Origin: Ischnura elegans
Taxonomy: Eukaryota; Arthropoda; Insecta; Odonata; Coenagrionidae
Direction of reading: 5' to 3'
Assembly (NCBI RefSeq): GCF_921293095.1
Contig: NC_060254.1
Location: 106,602,917 to 106,666,916, forward strand
Length of the DNA: 64,000 bases
Under the pieces are notes generated by a model that did not search any database, was not told the origin of the DNA, and saw only the letters and a program-made list of their open reading frames with translations. The translations under genes and the position numbers were made by a program. Shown here in pieces: positions 50,799 through 63,115 of this stretch; within the stretch, counting starts at the first letter, position 1; each line of letters begins with the position of its first letter.

Positions 50799-52085
50799 CG
50801 AGGACAGCCTTTTAAATGTCGGGAATAGAACGTTCCTCATCACCCAGCAACTATAAATGGTGTTTATAAAAACTTTTTGAGTTGGTTAATGCCCATGCAA
50901 AGTTTCGTTAAGATCGGCCTGATAGTTTGAAAACGGTGGCGTGTCAAAGTTCCCAAGTCGCTGTACGAGATGGAATTAAGTCATGAACAGTATCGCACCA
51001 TAAATTTCTATAACTTTCGACGAAGCCTAACCATGCAAGAATCGTTACTGAACTTTTTGTTGTTTTTGGTGAAGAAGCACCATCAAAGACAACCGTTTAT
51101 CGCTGGTACGAAGAGTTTCAGCGAGGACGCTCTAGCCTCAGTGACGAACCGCGTGAAGGGCGACCAAAAACCGCCGACACTCAAGAAAACGTGGATGATG
51201 TACGTAACATGATTATGGAAGATTGTCATGTTACATACCGTGAGATTTAGGCATCATTGGAGATCTCAGGGACCTCAGTTCAAAAGATCTTAAACGAAGA
51301 GTTAGGTGTCAAAAAATTGGTTTCCCGCTGGATACCGCACCTCCTCACAGAAGAACAGAAAGCAGCTCGAGTCAAATGATGTCGAAATACTCTATAAACG
51401 ATTCAACTTAGGAGCACCAAAGGACGTTCACAACGTCGTAAGTGGCGATGAATCATGGATCTATAGCTACGAGCCTGAATCAAAACGCCAATCTTCAATA
51501 TGGGTCTTCCAAAGTGAACTCAAACCGACAAAAGTTGCTCGCTCTCGCAGCGTCTCCAAGAAAATGGTCGCATCGTTCGTAGTCAAATCAGGGCAGGTAG
51601 CGACGATTGCTCTTGAAAATCGAAGAACAGTTAATGCTCAGTAGGATACGACTATTTGCTTGCCGGAAGTGATCGCCGAGCTTCGGAAAGATAACCCAAA
51701 TCGACGCATTACGCTCCATCATGACAATACAAGCTCACACACCGCTCGAGTCACAAAGTCGCTTTGGAACAGCAAAACGTCGAAATTCTTGATAATCCTC
51801 CAAACAGCCCGGACTTAAGCCTCAACGATATTTTCACATTCCCCAGAATCAAGAATATGCAACGAGGAAAGCGCTTCCAGACGTCTGAAGAAGCGGTTGA
51901 TGCCTACAAAACAGCCATTTTGACTACTCCTACTTCGGAATGGAATTAATGTTATAACGAATGGTTCCATCGAATGCAAAAGTGCACTGACTATCGTGGA
52001 GAATACTTTGAAAAACAATAAAAAAATTGCGTTATTGTACCTCTAATAGTTTTCTTCATTCCCGACACTTAAAAGGCTACCCTCG
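50799..52085 (+). mobile_element. mariner element, 1287 bp, complete ends, broken transposase
   Basis: The inverted ends CGAGGACAGCCTTTTAAATG (50799) and the complement of CACTTAAAAGGCTACCCTCG (52066-52085) continue as TCGGGAAT. TA duplications stand at 50797-50798 and 52086-52087. Size and structure are those of a full-length mariner. Confidence 0.9.
50970..51949 (+). pseudogene. mariner transposase, frameshifted
   Basis: A DD34D-type mariner transposase that would cut and paste the element at TA. Recognisable pieces in several frames: start MELSHEQYRTINFYNFRR (50970), the helix-turn-helix part TTVYRWYEEFQRGRSSLSDE (about 51080), WIPHLLTEEQK (about 51328), catalytic block 1 GDESWIYSYEP (about 51445), block 2 HHDNTSSHTA (about 51718) and block 3 NSPDLSLNDIFTFPRIKN (about 51805), ending TSEWN*. 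All three aspartates remain, but stops (about 51247, 51378, 51641) and frameshifts disrupt it. It is inactive as a source, while its ends could still be mobilised by a related transposase. Confidence 0.88.
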
Positions 52086-52369
52086 TATTGTAAGAGGTGC
52101 GTGATCCACTGCCAAAACTTACACGAATGAAGATCTCGAGCGTCCCCTCAATAATTTGACAATAATTATTCCTTCCATAAGAAGCAGTATGAAGATGTCT
52201 TACCAGACTAAGTGCCCAATTAGCTTCATTTCTCTTATTTTAATTTTTCCTTACAATCCTCTTTCTTCGTAGCAGTCATTGGTTGTTCTTTCCGTTCCTC
52301 TTTTCCTTGTTAATCCCCGTCAAAACCACATTTTTTAAGCTCACGTTTGATTATTTCACACTTCCTTAG

Positions 52370-52700
52370 CGACCATGTCTTGCATCTGTATGCCAGTATA
52401 CACCATTCAAAACTTTTCCAAAATTTCTTCTCAGTCTAATATAGAGTTGTGATTTACTTGGAGACTTTTCTTCAATCGAAAGGTTTTCCTGGATAACGGT
52501 AATTCTTATGACCTCTAAGAATCTGTCGTTATTATTCTCTAATGCGCGACCCAAGAAGTAGAAATCGGTCCCTCACTCCGCCTATACGTTCAATTTTCAC
52601 TCCTCTTTCCTTCTGCTACAGTCATTTTCTCTTCTTGGTGTTCATTTTAAGACTCACTTTTCATAGAATGCTTGTAGAATTACAAACACTCGACGTAATT
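52370..52700 (-). pseudogene. LINE relic, C-terminal reverse-transcriptase region
   Basis: On the minus strand fragments read KMNTKKRK, then IGGVRDRFLLLGSRI, ENNDRFLEVI and LRRNFGKVLNGVYWHTDARH. They correspond in order to the 'K.N..KTK..', 'F.YLGS.I', 'D....EI..RI' and 'LR..F.K...W...LYG.ETW' blocks of LINEs of the RTE/related type. Heavily decayed; ends not visible. Confidence 0.5.
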
Positions 52701-52979
52701 CCTTCTCTGGTTCTGCTACTGAAGCTATTTTTTAAATTGTAAATCGAATTGGATGCGTTTGTTTATAACTTATCATATTATCTCTTCTCCTCGTTTTCAT
52801 TTCAAACTTCGCTTCCTCCACGTGGCATGGATGAAACAAGTAGCAAGACGTTCTCCACCCTATTCTCATGTATCATCTTACTTCCGGCTCTTCCGTTGAC
52901 CACGGGAATCGCAAATACGGCCGAGGTGACTTCCCATAACGACTTATTCACGCACACGGAATATATTTAGCCTGGGACA

Positions 52980-54570
52980 TCTGCGACTTCCGTGATCCAC
53001 CGCGATGATCTTTTCCGTGATGCCTGCACCTCGAAGCATTTTCATCCGACACGCTTCATCCATTTCTTATGTTTGACTTTCTCATCCCGATATCTATTAA
53101 TCATGCTTACTCACGCCTGAGGGAATACCTAACCCGGCTGGAAGTGGAACTGAGTGACTGCTTTGAAGAGTGGAGATGGAACCCGATCCAAAGTCACTCA
53201 CGTGGCTCTTTGTCAAGACGGAATTTGTCAAACGAACGTTGGAATGTGTCCACTTTTGACACATGAAACTCAGAAATCCACTAATTTTCCACGGATTTGG
53301 GCCACTTTATGATACCCTAAGGTAGAAATTAGACGTCAAAAGGAAGTAATAACTCAAGCCCGAGTGTCACGAACTTTAGCAAAGTATTAAATTAGACCCC
53401 AATTCAAGTAGCATCCAGTCTAATTTGAAAATTTAACCAGATGAATTGGAAAGATTTCAAAAGGCTGAACACACTCTAACATCCTTATCGTTAAAACCAT
53501 TCGATGGGGAGCCCAGTGGCATTGTGGTTAGCAATGGGATATAATTTAAAAAAAAAACGTAAAAAATAGTTACCGCAAATGAAATTATCGCTATATTTCA
53601 AAGCACTTACAAATTTAAATGTGGATTAAAAAGTTAAAAAAAAACTGCTTTGTGTATTAGCCCCAATGAAAGGAGCATTTTAGGGAAAATGTCAAGAACA
53701 TCACTCTGAAACTAAGAGGACACCTTTATTTTATATTGATTATTAAAATCTTGCGATGTTCAAAACATTTCAGAATTAAAATTATTAAAATGCACTTCGA
53801 CGGCGAAAAACAAGGGCGGACAGGCGACGAAAAACCTCCAAGTGAATGCAAATCTTTAAAGTAACTCTCAAAGATAATCTTCACTGAACACCAATGAATA
53901 GGGGTAGCACTCAATGAATTCATTTGATCATTAATTAAATAAACGAATAAACAATCCTGAACTAATAAAGATCGCATGAATTACATGAGCATTACATCCA
54001 GGCGTAGGTGCGCATCCAAGGCTGGCTAATGCTGACCTGGCCAAAAATAATTCCCACGCAGCGAGTGGGAAGGGACACAAACGACAACACCAAGAGTGGT
54101 TGCACTCGCTTGGACATTGGCCAGCGGGCAGAGGGAGCGAGATCGTGATTAACAGCGACGGAAAGTAACTGAAATCGAGGTCATGCACGATTTAAAGACA
54201 ACAAATCGCCAATCTCCATGTAAAAATTGGTGTTTACCTTTGCTGAAACTATAAAAATCACAATTATTATCGCAATAATTGTCTTATGCTAAACAGTTCA
54301 TTAGTATATAATGCATAGATTTAAGATTTAAGATGTTGTATACAATTTTCTTCAACGATACAAAGACGAAGTTTTTTATATAATTATTAATTGATAAAAT
54401 GTTCAAATTTCCTTAATTAAGGAAATGTGGTGTCATTAGATGGGGACTGCAACAATATGGCTAGAGCTGGTTAATAATTATAACTTAGTTTTTCAAAATT
54501 TTATGCCCAAAATAATCATGATTTTATTGATTTCAGAGGCATAACGCCTATGTTCGCTACTTACTATCCT
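52980..54570. other. Nothing firm; possible SINE head at about 53510-53541
   Basis: GTGGCATTGTGGTTAGCAAT resembles a tRNA box A as found at the head of SINEs but is followed by A-rich sequence with no box B. A GC-richer patch at about 54000-54180 has no recognised content. Confidence 0.35.
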
Positions 54571-54689
54571 TAATTTATTGGGATGCTTGCACTGTAAAAC
54601 CGAATTCAAGGAAAAGAGAAATCAGCGAGATCTTACTAAACGCACTAGTGATTCACTTCATTGCACAAGCAGTTGACAAGCCTACGAGA

Positions 54690-56370
54690 GAAAATAAAAT
54701 ATAAGACGTTTTAACGGTAAGCCATCCTAAGTTGATATAACAAATCGATATTATTGACGATGTAAGTGATCACAGAGTAATTTTTGCAACCTTAAACATT
54801 GAATTAGAATCAGCTGTAAAACTAACACGCAATATTTATTTATTTGATAAATGCAGCTTCATTAAATTTGGCGAGATGATTAATGATTCGTACACAGACT
54901 TTGTAGCTAAAAAAGAGGATAAAAGCAAAGATGTACCAGGGAAAAACTTCTCAGAAATACTACGTCGAGGAATCAACGAATATGTACCGCAAAAATTGAA
55001 ATGTGATCGTAAAGAACCTCGCTGATACAACAAGGATGTGAAGAGGGATATTGGAAAAACAAGAAAACTGTGTAACTTGTTCAAAAAGTCCATTGCGTTA
55101 GGTGAAGAATCGAAGAAATTGGAAGGAAAATAAAGTTAAAACTCAAAACACCAATAAATCGATGCGCGCTACACTGCGAAATTTCAAGGGAAAAGGAGTC
55201 GAAAAAAAATCCGAAATCTTTTTGGTCGTGTGCGAGAGAACTTCGGGGAAAATTTTCAACCGTACGTTCGTTATTTGATAAAGATTGTAAACACGCCACC
55301 GACAATATTTGCAAAGCGAACCCGTTCAACTCCTCTTTGCAAATGTACACACTACAGACAACACTGCGCTTAATTTAAACATTCCATTCACTCAGGAACC
55401 TATAGTAGAAATTTGAAAAGAATTGGAATGCAATCAATAAAAAGTAATAAATCTCCGGGTCTGGAGGGAATACCCGCGCGCGTCCGTGAGGAGTTAGCGT
55501 CAAAGATCTTAGAGACAATATCTGTTCTGAGAAAGTCATTATCTGAAGGATAAGAAGGAAGTACTAATATACTGGAATATTGTAAAAGTGACGCCGATAG
55601 GAATTAAAAAACTGAAACAGACATGACCCATGAACAATCGGCCAATTTCATCAACGTTCATTAAAGGCAAGTCACTCGAACACATTGTCGTTAAAAATAT
55701 CATGACTTACTTGGACAGACGTAACTTCCTCCATGGCTGTCAGCTCGGCCTCCGGAAAGGTAGATCATTCAAAACACAGCTAGCGCTCTTTCTTCACGGC
55801 GTTCTCAAATCTGGTGAATCGAAAAGACAAGTTGACGCATTATTATAGATTTTAAGAAAAGCTTCGAAACTTTACCTCACAGCAAACTTTTATGCAAATT
55901 ATAGTCATTTGGGCTAAACGAAACTGTAGGGTAAAATAAATACGCGACTTTCTGAGTGATCGTAAGCAAAAAGTAGTTCTTGACGTAATTTTCTCAGATG
56001 CAGTTAAAGTGACTTGAGGTATCCAACAAGGAAGTGTAATCTGCGTATTTTTTATATACATGCTGCCGAATTTGCAATAAAATACGTTTATTTGCATTAT
56101 CAATCTGCAATTTTCTGTCATCTATCTCGAAATTGGTGATCACTCTGACTTTGAAATTCTACCAACGAATTTAAACAACATTCATGTGTGGAGCCAAGAG
56201 TGGGGACTCGAACTAAATCTGAGCAACTTTTCGGCGGTGCATTTATTGCGTAGGTCGTCCTTCCATCCCCCGTGTACATATATGCTGCGGATGTTAACAA
56301 AATAACGGCAAAAGATTTATTGTTATCTGAGAGTTACGATAACCTCAAACCTATGTAGGGGAACATATGT
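54690..56370 (+). pseudogene. LINE relic (CR1/Jockey-like), decayed reverse transcriptase
   Basis: Pieces of a reverse transcriptase follow one another in mixed frames: SNKSPGLEGIPARV (about 55447), NNRPISSTFIKGKSLEHIVV (55633), NFLHGCQLGLRKGRSFKTQL (about 55723), DALL..ILRKSFETLPH (the palm aspartate region, about 55840), and an ending of the LYINDLP type at about 56060. The YADD motif is not found. Upstream, 54830-55150 may hold the linker. Stops are frequent, so it cannot be active. Confidence 0.6.
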
Positions 56371-57496
56371 AAGTAATATGTGTCGCCGAGCCCTAAAGAG
56401 GCTAGAGTACTAGAACACTTGATATGGAAATCGTTTTTCCCCCGGGCAATAAAGAACTTTAATAAATGCTACGTATAATTTCTTGCGAACATTTCCTTTT
56501 TATGCGTAAAAAAACGGCTTATGTTCTCCTCCACACGTCTATTGAGGAGACATGCGATTATTATGTAGATGTTCATTTCGAACAAAACGAAAATGACACT
56601 CGATAAAAATGCGATAAATTATTATATTATCAGTGATAACAGTTTCGGTTAGAAAGAGGATGATGAAAGCTTTTTATTCAGTATTCACGCGACATATGCC
56701 TTCACTTTTTAAAATATATTTTTTTGCCCCTTGTATGGAGAATTCTATTAAATTGCGTATTTTTCAAATTAACTTTCTGAATATCCAATCCATCCAGGAA
56801 GGGTTTCATAATTTTTCTCGCAATGTTCATCTGAATTAAATGTACCTAATGGTGAAATTGTCGATTCCACTATTAATACCTCAACCTTTGAGGCACAAAT
56901 AAAATGTGTCAAATAAAGTTAGCCATATATTTATTTAACAAATTCCACAGAATTAGCTCGCAAATGATCAAAGACTTTGTGTCTAGCTTATCCTGTTCAA
57001 GAAGAAACCTCAGAATTAAAAACGAAATGTTAAGGATTTCGCATCCTCTAAGCATAAAAGCATTTTACTGGTGACCAACTGGTGGTGGTTTTCATCGCTG
57101 TTATTTCTATGTGAATAGCTAATTTGAGGGGATCAGTAAAAAATGCAACAATCTAAATAGCAGTTGGATTCATGCATTAACTACGTTACAGATTTCAATG
57201 AATTACCTTCAGGTCCTTTCTAATTTTCTTCTGAGATGACAGACAATGGAATGTGAGTATTTACCCCAACCCTCCCCTCCCATTCAGCTGTTTAATGCTC
57301 GGAAACTCCGATCGCCAAAAATTAGACTTTAAGCTCAAGCCATTTTCTCCATTCTCCGTGTGTTATTCGAGGAGATTGGCACAAAAGAAGGCTAAAACGG
57401 CATTCTAGGCATTGGCCACTCCAGCAGCTGCGTCACTCGACCCCCAGTCACGTGGCCCGTCTCCTCTTTTGGTGCGACTCCACTCATCTCACCGCC
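56371..57496. other. Nothing recognised
   Basis: AT-rich sequence. Confidence 0.4.
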
Positions 57497-57499
57497 TAA

Positions 57500-57889
57500 G
57501 GGCACTCGCATGGTGAGGAGGTAAGAGGTGGAGGTAGAGGTCGCAGTACCTCGAGGTAACACAAATGCATTGTGTGTTACGGGCGCGCGCATAGTGAGCA
57601 GGTCGAGGTAGAGGTGTACCACGCGGTTCACCAGGAGGTCGAGTGGGACCGCTTTCAAAGACAAACGAGTTTGTGTTTGGGCGGTGTGTCGCAAGGTATA
57701 TCGGGAGGCTTCTCCGTGATTGGTGCGTTCAAGGCCCATTTCATGTGACATCCTAATGGTTTCCCGAAATTTGTCTGGGTAATACTTAAGTTGCAAATAC
57801 AGATGGTGATATTCTCCCAGATCTTGTCGCACTTGAATTATGGGATTGGCACTGAATTCGCGATTACTTAACGACCAGTCAGCCACCAC
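57500..57889 (-). pseudogene. Harbinger transposase N-terminal remnant
   Basis: On the minus strand the frame starting at 57889 reads REFSANPIIQVRQDLGEYHH, LYLQLKYYPDKFRETIRMSH. This matches the 'GE...L..EL......F....RM' opening of PIF/Harbinger nucleases before the catalytic domain. After about residue 50 the frame runs into the GAGGTAGAGG repeats and loses similarity; the frame continues past the element's end to 57392 by chance. No catalytic aspartates remain. Confidence 0.5.
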
Positions 57890-58136
57890 TTACATGCTGA
57901 TTACATGTCGTCACCAACACCACAACTGTCGCTTAGCATTGTAAAAATGTTACAACTAACCAAATAACCGTTATACTTGATACCACACAGTGAAAGACTG
58001 GATCATGGTAATGGGAAAGGCAAAAGCTGCGTGCGTAAACCTCTTTACTATGCGATACTACCTCTACCTCCACCTCAATCTTCATCTCTACCTCTATCTC
58101 CACCTCCATCTCTGCCTCCTCACTATGCGACTACCC
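57500..58136. mobile_element. PIF/Harbinger-like element, 637 bp, TAA duplication
   Basis: The ends GGGCACTCGCATGGTGAGGA (57500) and the complement of TCCTCACTATGCGACTACCC (58117-58136) lie between TAA (57497-57499) and TAA (58137-58139), the three-base target of PIF/Harbinger. Runs of GAGGTAGAGGTGGAGG (or the complement) lie inside both ends. The interior keeps a transposase N-terminal remnant. Confidence 0.82.
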
Positions 58137-58139
58137 TAA

Positions 58140-61100
58140 GTTGGCAACATTGTTCCCGGACGACCTCTCACGGGAATAAAACACCCTGACAGCGAGTTTC
58201 TAAACTAAAAAATAATCATCTTTAAAATGACGCCTGCTGCTCACAATAACACATTTACATACCTTTGGGTTAAAACTTTTATATCAATAAAATTTACTAA
58301 TATAGGCTTCATCACTTAAAAAAAAAACTTGATGCAAAGTTCTAACGCAAAACTTTGCACAACATCGGTAACGATGCTTACTGCTAACAGTGATACGATA
58401 ATTGACGTTGTTAGAACGCCTCATAATATGTACTAAATTTATAAAAAATGTAGTTGCTTTAAATAAAAACGTTAAGGAAAAAAATTTCAATGCAAGACCT
58501 TGCATAACGTTTTTATTGTAAGTAAGTTCATTGTTATAAAATAAATAGGTTACGTGAGATTTTAGCCAAAATTTTACCGAGAGAAATAGGCAAACAAAAT
58601 TCCAATGATCTCTTTTACGTGCTGTGATTAACTGCAAAAGTTTGAGGGTGCGGGCCAGATGCAGGAGGCAAATGCAGGTGCAGGGCGTTGTCGCAACGTG
58701 GCGGGCTATCAATGAACCAAGTTGCCGTGCGGCTCGCGTTACGCAAGCCCTCTGATTAACTTGGAAAGGGCACAGAGACGCATCAAAAGTAAACACAACA
58801 CAAAAGGGCTCTCAACTCTATAGGCGTCTAACACAAAGAGATGGATAAGGCCCACTTGTCATCGCAGGAGACGCCTCTTCCCAACATGTAGGACACCTCA
58901 ACTGATTTCATTTCATGAAGATGATCCACGTGAATCAATTGCACCACTTTGATTCGACATTCTACGATCCTTCAAGTATTTTCTAGCGACTGCATCATGT
59001 AGAAGGAATGGAATCTAACACACTGCCAAAATAAATTCTGGGCTCGAGCCTTTAATTCCGATAATGCTGACTTTACCATTGGTACTAAAAACTTCCTAAA
59101 ATACCCATTTATCAGGTACCTAATCGATAATCACTTTGGAATTCTTGCATATAAATTCTGCAAATATAATTATCTTTAGCTCTTGGATTTTAGGCCAAAT
59201 TTGGTCTGAACTCCATGAATTTAAGATCATTAGATAATAGAGGTCAAGACAAGAGGAAAAAGTCTAGTTATAAATTCAGCGTAAAAATGTGAAAGTTACG
59301 AAATTTTGTATAAATCAAATCATTACATATTTTTGATTAAGAATTTATTGAAATTTAAATATAAATACGGATTATTAACCGGTATTCCTCACAGGTAATA
59401 CATATAAAATTTGTTAAAGACTCTTTCAGTGAATAAAAATATGATGAATAATTCTCTACTCGAAGCCAAGGTGAGTCCTGTGTCAATTATGTTGTGTTTA
59501 ATTTTCCGATTCCCCGAAAACTATAAAGTATTGGAGAAAATAAATTAAATTTACGAATACATACAGAAGTTCATTAAAAGCGACGATATTGGAATACTGA
59601 AACCATTTCCTACGTCTCTGAATGTGGTGTAAAACGCAGGGGTGACTTTGAGGGAATGTTCCTCCTAATTAATTGGGACGCATGGACATCGGCCAGGGAC
59701 ACGGCGACTGATAGGTACTCTGCCGGAGTTCCATTCAGTTCAGAACTGATAAATACCCCAATCCCTTAATAGTTACACCTTAAATGTCAAAATTATTCGC
59801 AAACACCTTCCAAAAGTGGATCTGTACGTGCATGCCGGGCACACTCTTATTAATCCCATCTGCAATCCGACATCGCTCGCAATGGCCTTTCTCTTCGCGA
59901 CCGGCTCCTCTAGTAAAGAATGAAATAATCCCATGACGACACGTTTAACACTTGGACCGTCATGAATTTTTAGGTTTTAAAAATTCGACCCCTATCATGA
60001 ACTATCTAAAATATGAATATTTTACTTGAGTTACAATTTGAAATTAAATTGCCATTCACGAGTTACGGCTGAATGTTGATGCTGGATGTTGTTCTCTATA
60101 TGTATACCTTGAAATTTTAAGGATTTAGTCAATGTATTAAACTAATTGTACGTCGGAAAACGTCGTTAATGAACATAAAAACACGATCCAATGATATACT
60201 GTGGAAAGCGATGAAAAATGAGTTATTATCGCAATTAAAATTAAAAACAATTTCTAATAATAAATCGTTCGCAAAATGATCATTGAACAGAATAAGAAAC
60301 CATATTTCGTCAATTTCACTGTGAATAAGAATAGATAGTATGCCGGAATAGAGGTAGAAGAGAATGAACACTATCGTGAGAATTGCCCACATGCATGAAT
60401 CGCATATTAGTGGACTACAAAATCAGAAAAATACTGTAACCATCGTGCAACATTTTCATAGTTTGTTCTCATGGTCTAACATCAAAGCTATCAATTCATG
60501 GATATTACCCCATAACATTCTCATTAAACCTTCCACAAGGTAATGTATATCGCTCATACCACTTTTTATGACTTTAACAGATGTCATTTTTCGGAATCAA
60601 TCGTGTTCGTATGTGTCTGCATTTATATATAAATGTTCATCGTCGGTTGTATTGAGCGAGAATTTGTTTAAGTTTTGAGCAGCCTTTGATGAATTTGCAT
60701 GCCAGCCGCGCGTCCTAAAATACCGCAATCTCCAATTGCCATGACCTGGAGTGCATCCTAGATTCATTTCACGAATTTCTGCTTGGCAAAACCACCCCTG
60801 GAAAATATCATTACGAAACTCCGGTTTTCCCCAAGTCATATTAAACTCGTTTCCGTGTCGCGTCGCCAAATGTACCAAGGCTTATTTGAAGAGAGCAATC
60901 CTTAAGTCACACCGATGGAAACTAGTCCAAGTTCGAATTCCAAGGCAGTAAGTGTAATTTTCGATTTTTAGTCCATAGCCCTTGAGTGCAAACAATTGTT
61001 TGGATAGGGGAGTTCGTTTTTGAAACTTCCAGGATGCTCAAATGCACAACTCGTATTAGAGTTAATTATCTTCAGTTCCTTTCTTCTAATTTTGTCATGG

Positions 61101-62520
61101 TATAAAAATATTTGCTGAGTAAAATTCTCCATTTTACCTGGCTCAGTAGAAAATCTTCAACTATTTTAGCATCAATATTTGTCGAAAAAATTCATTACGC
61201 AATGATATTTAAACAAATTGCCACGCACTCGAAATTCAAGCCATGTGAATTGTGCCGTTTGGGAAGTGCCGTGGCTTCAATCGAAATCCAATTTTCATTC
61301 AAGTGATGAAATATTTTTAAACCCTGAACCGCCCATGAATCGGGGTTTAATTACCCGACTACTTATCAGAGGCTCATATTTCGGGAAATAACTTCGGACA
61401 TCCCCAACATATACATCTCCTGTGAGGCGGGCCACGGAAAGAATCTTTAAAATCAGTCGTAAATTATTTGTGCAAACATCAATCATTTCTTTTCGGCAGC
61501 ACCTTCCACATTTTATCGTCCAAAATGGTATTAATCAGAACTTCCCACAAAAATGAAAATTTTCACTATTAATCCTTCATAGTCACTACCTTCACGACAC
61601 CTTCTCTAGGAGTTACTAGGGGTTAATCGGAGGGTGTTTTTTCCTTGACGTAATACTTATTCAGAGTTGAGATTCATTGCGATTTTCAGTCTACCGAGTT
61701 AAATAGTCCATAAGATATATTTTTAAACCCCAATTTGAAATGTGACTGCGTAGGTTTCTGCGATGTCGAGGTTCCAAAATCCATTCTTTCTTCCATTCTT
61801 TTTCTTCATTTCTCCATTCTTCGACCTGAAGACGGTGGCAGCAGTGCCAGCGAAACCATTGTCATCAAGAAACAACCGACACGGTAGCACCGAAAGAATG
61901 GAGATTTTAGAACCCCAATTTGAAAACTTCTACTCAGTATTTTTACGGACGCAAAATTCTTACGTTACAGGTAATAGCTAATGTTTCCTACTCATGTAAA
62001 CCTAAGAACAGGACGATGTACTGAGTTCTGAGTGGGTAATTTGATACGAAAAAAAGTAAAACTTTGACCCGTTTGACAACCCTTTTTCCGTGAAGGATTA
62101 CTTTTGCGCAAACACAAGCCATTGCCATGGAGTATTGAGGAGTCTCATTGCAGTATTTGCCTGCAGCTTAGATGTGAAAATGTGGGAGGATTTTAAACAC
62201 CAAATGCGACCAACCCCCAATGGACGCCGAAGGGAAGACAGGGCAAGAAAGGTCCCATTGGCAGGCATTTTCAGGGCGGGTGGAGTGAAACATTTGAATC
62301 TTCGGTTTAGAAGAGAAAACCTCACCACTACGATTAAAAATGAAGGCAGTGGACTTCTTAAGTTTCACTATTCACGTTTAACCGGCAGGGTTTTTGCAGA
62401 AGCGGATTAGGTTGGGAAGCAAACAAAGAAGAAATCAGTAGAAGATGAATGATCCTGATGTGAGTTACGCATTTTGCATAACCTGGATATTTTAAAAAAG
62501 AACTCCCCTATCCAAGAATT
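58140..62520. other. Long stretch without recognised genes
   Basis: AT-rich. The frames at 58284-58796 (170 codons, minus) and 60129-60392 (hydrophobic, minus) show no family features. GC-richer DNA at about 58640-58760 may be an uncharacterised repeat. Confidence 0.4.
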
Positions 62521-62584
62521 CATTCCATATGGCTAACTGAAATTTCACACTAAGAGATATTTTTTCCAAGTAGGCGTCACCAAG

Positions 62585-62995
62585 ATGTCGAATATCCTCG
62601 TCAACACGAAAGACATCTGTGGAGGAGTATATCAAATTAAATGCAGCTGCGGTGAGTCCTACATCGGCCAAACATCACGAGCACTGAAATGCCGAGTCCA
62701 AGAGCACAGAAGGGCAGTAAAAAATAGACATTTCACCCAGTCAGCGGTGGCGGAACACCAATGGAGTGGACCGACACACAATATTGATTTTGACAACGCC
62801 TCTCTTCTGAACAAAGAAAGCCGCTACTACCCGATAATAATCAGGGAGGCAATTGAAATCGTCAAAACGACAAAGAACTTCAACCTTGAAGACGGCTACA
62901 ATCTCGCCAGCGCGTGGAAAAGGGTCTTCAAAGATCCTGACCAATCAGGGCACACCTCGAGAAAAAAGGCGGCAAACGGGGTGTATATAAGATGA
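62585..62995 (+). CDS. Penelope-like GIY-YIG endonuclease domain
   Basis: A 136-residue frame with the nuclease of Penelope-like elements. GGVYQIKCSCGESYIGQTSR gives GVY (14-16), the CSC cysteines and YIG (26-28); the EHRR histidine follows at about 41, and a glutamate in LNKESRYYPIIIREA (about 76-90) may be the metal ligand. It is followed by the usual C-terminal segment NFNLEDGYNLASAWKRV. The reverse transcriptase is missing; upstream of the ATG there is no continuation of the frame in recognisable form, so the copy is 5'-truncated or frameshifted. It differs clearly from the frame at 45774, so at least two subfamilies are present. Confidence 0.75.
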   Translation: MSNILVNTKDICGGVYQIKCSCGESYIGQTSRALKCRVQEHRRAVKNRHFTQSAVAEHQWSGPTHNIDFDNASLLNKESRYYPIIIREAIEIVKTTKNFNLEDGYNLASAWKRVFKDPDQSGHTSRKKAANGVYIR

Positions 62996-63025
62996 ACAAA
63001 TTTCTGCATCAACACTTCAGTGGAC

Positions 63026-63060
63026 CTGAGGAAACCAACTGGAATGTTGGCGAAATATCG
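63026..63060 (+). ncRNA. Hammerhead-like motif in Penelope tail
   Basis: CTGAGGA (63026-63032), then stem CCAAC (63035-63039) with loop TGGAAT and GTTGG (63046-63050), then C and GAAA (63052-63055). The order is that of a hammerhead core, but two extra bases separate the core from the stem, so catalytic ability is doubtful. Confidence 0.35.
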
Positions 63061-63115
63061 TCCTACAAAATGGATAAACTCGGAAGAATACCCGGAAAAA
63101 CCAGCAGAATTTAAG

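Larger units (their letters stand above)
62585..63115 (+). mobile_element. Penelope-like element, C-terminal and tail fragment
   Basis: GIY-YIG coding end (62585-62995) followed by a tail containing CTGAGGA and GGAATGTTGGCGAAATATCG at 63026-63060. This string order (CCTGA.GA..CCA.CTGGAATG.TGGCGAAA) is characteristic of Penelope-like tails. The reverse transcriptase and left end are missing. Confidence 0.7.

Noticed and set aside
58284-58796. 170-codon minus-strand frame
   Set aside because: Length is suggestive, but composition shifts along the frame, it shows no domain, and it spans inverted-repeat-like DNA; probably a chance frame across a repeat.
60129-60392. Hydrophobic 87-codon minus-strand frame
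   Set aside because: AT-rich DNA yields hydrophobic frames by chance (F, I, L, N codons); no other support.
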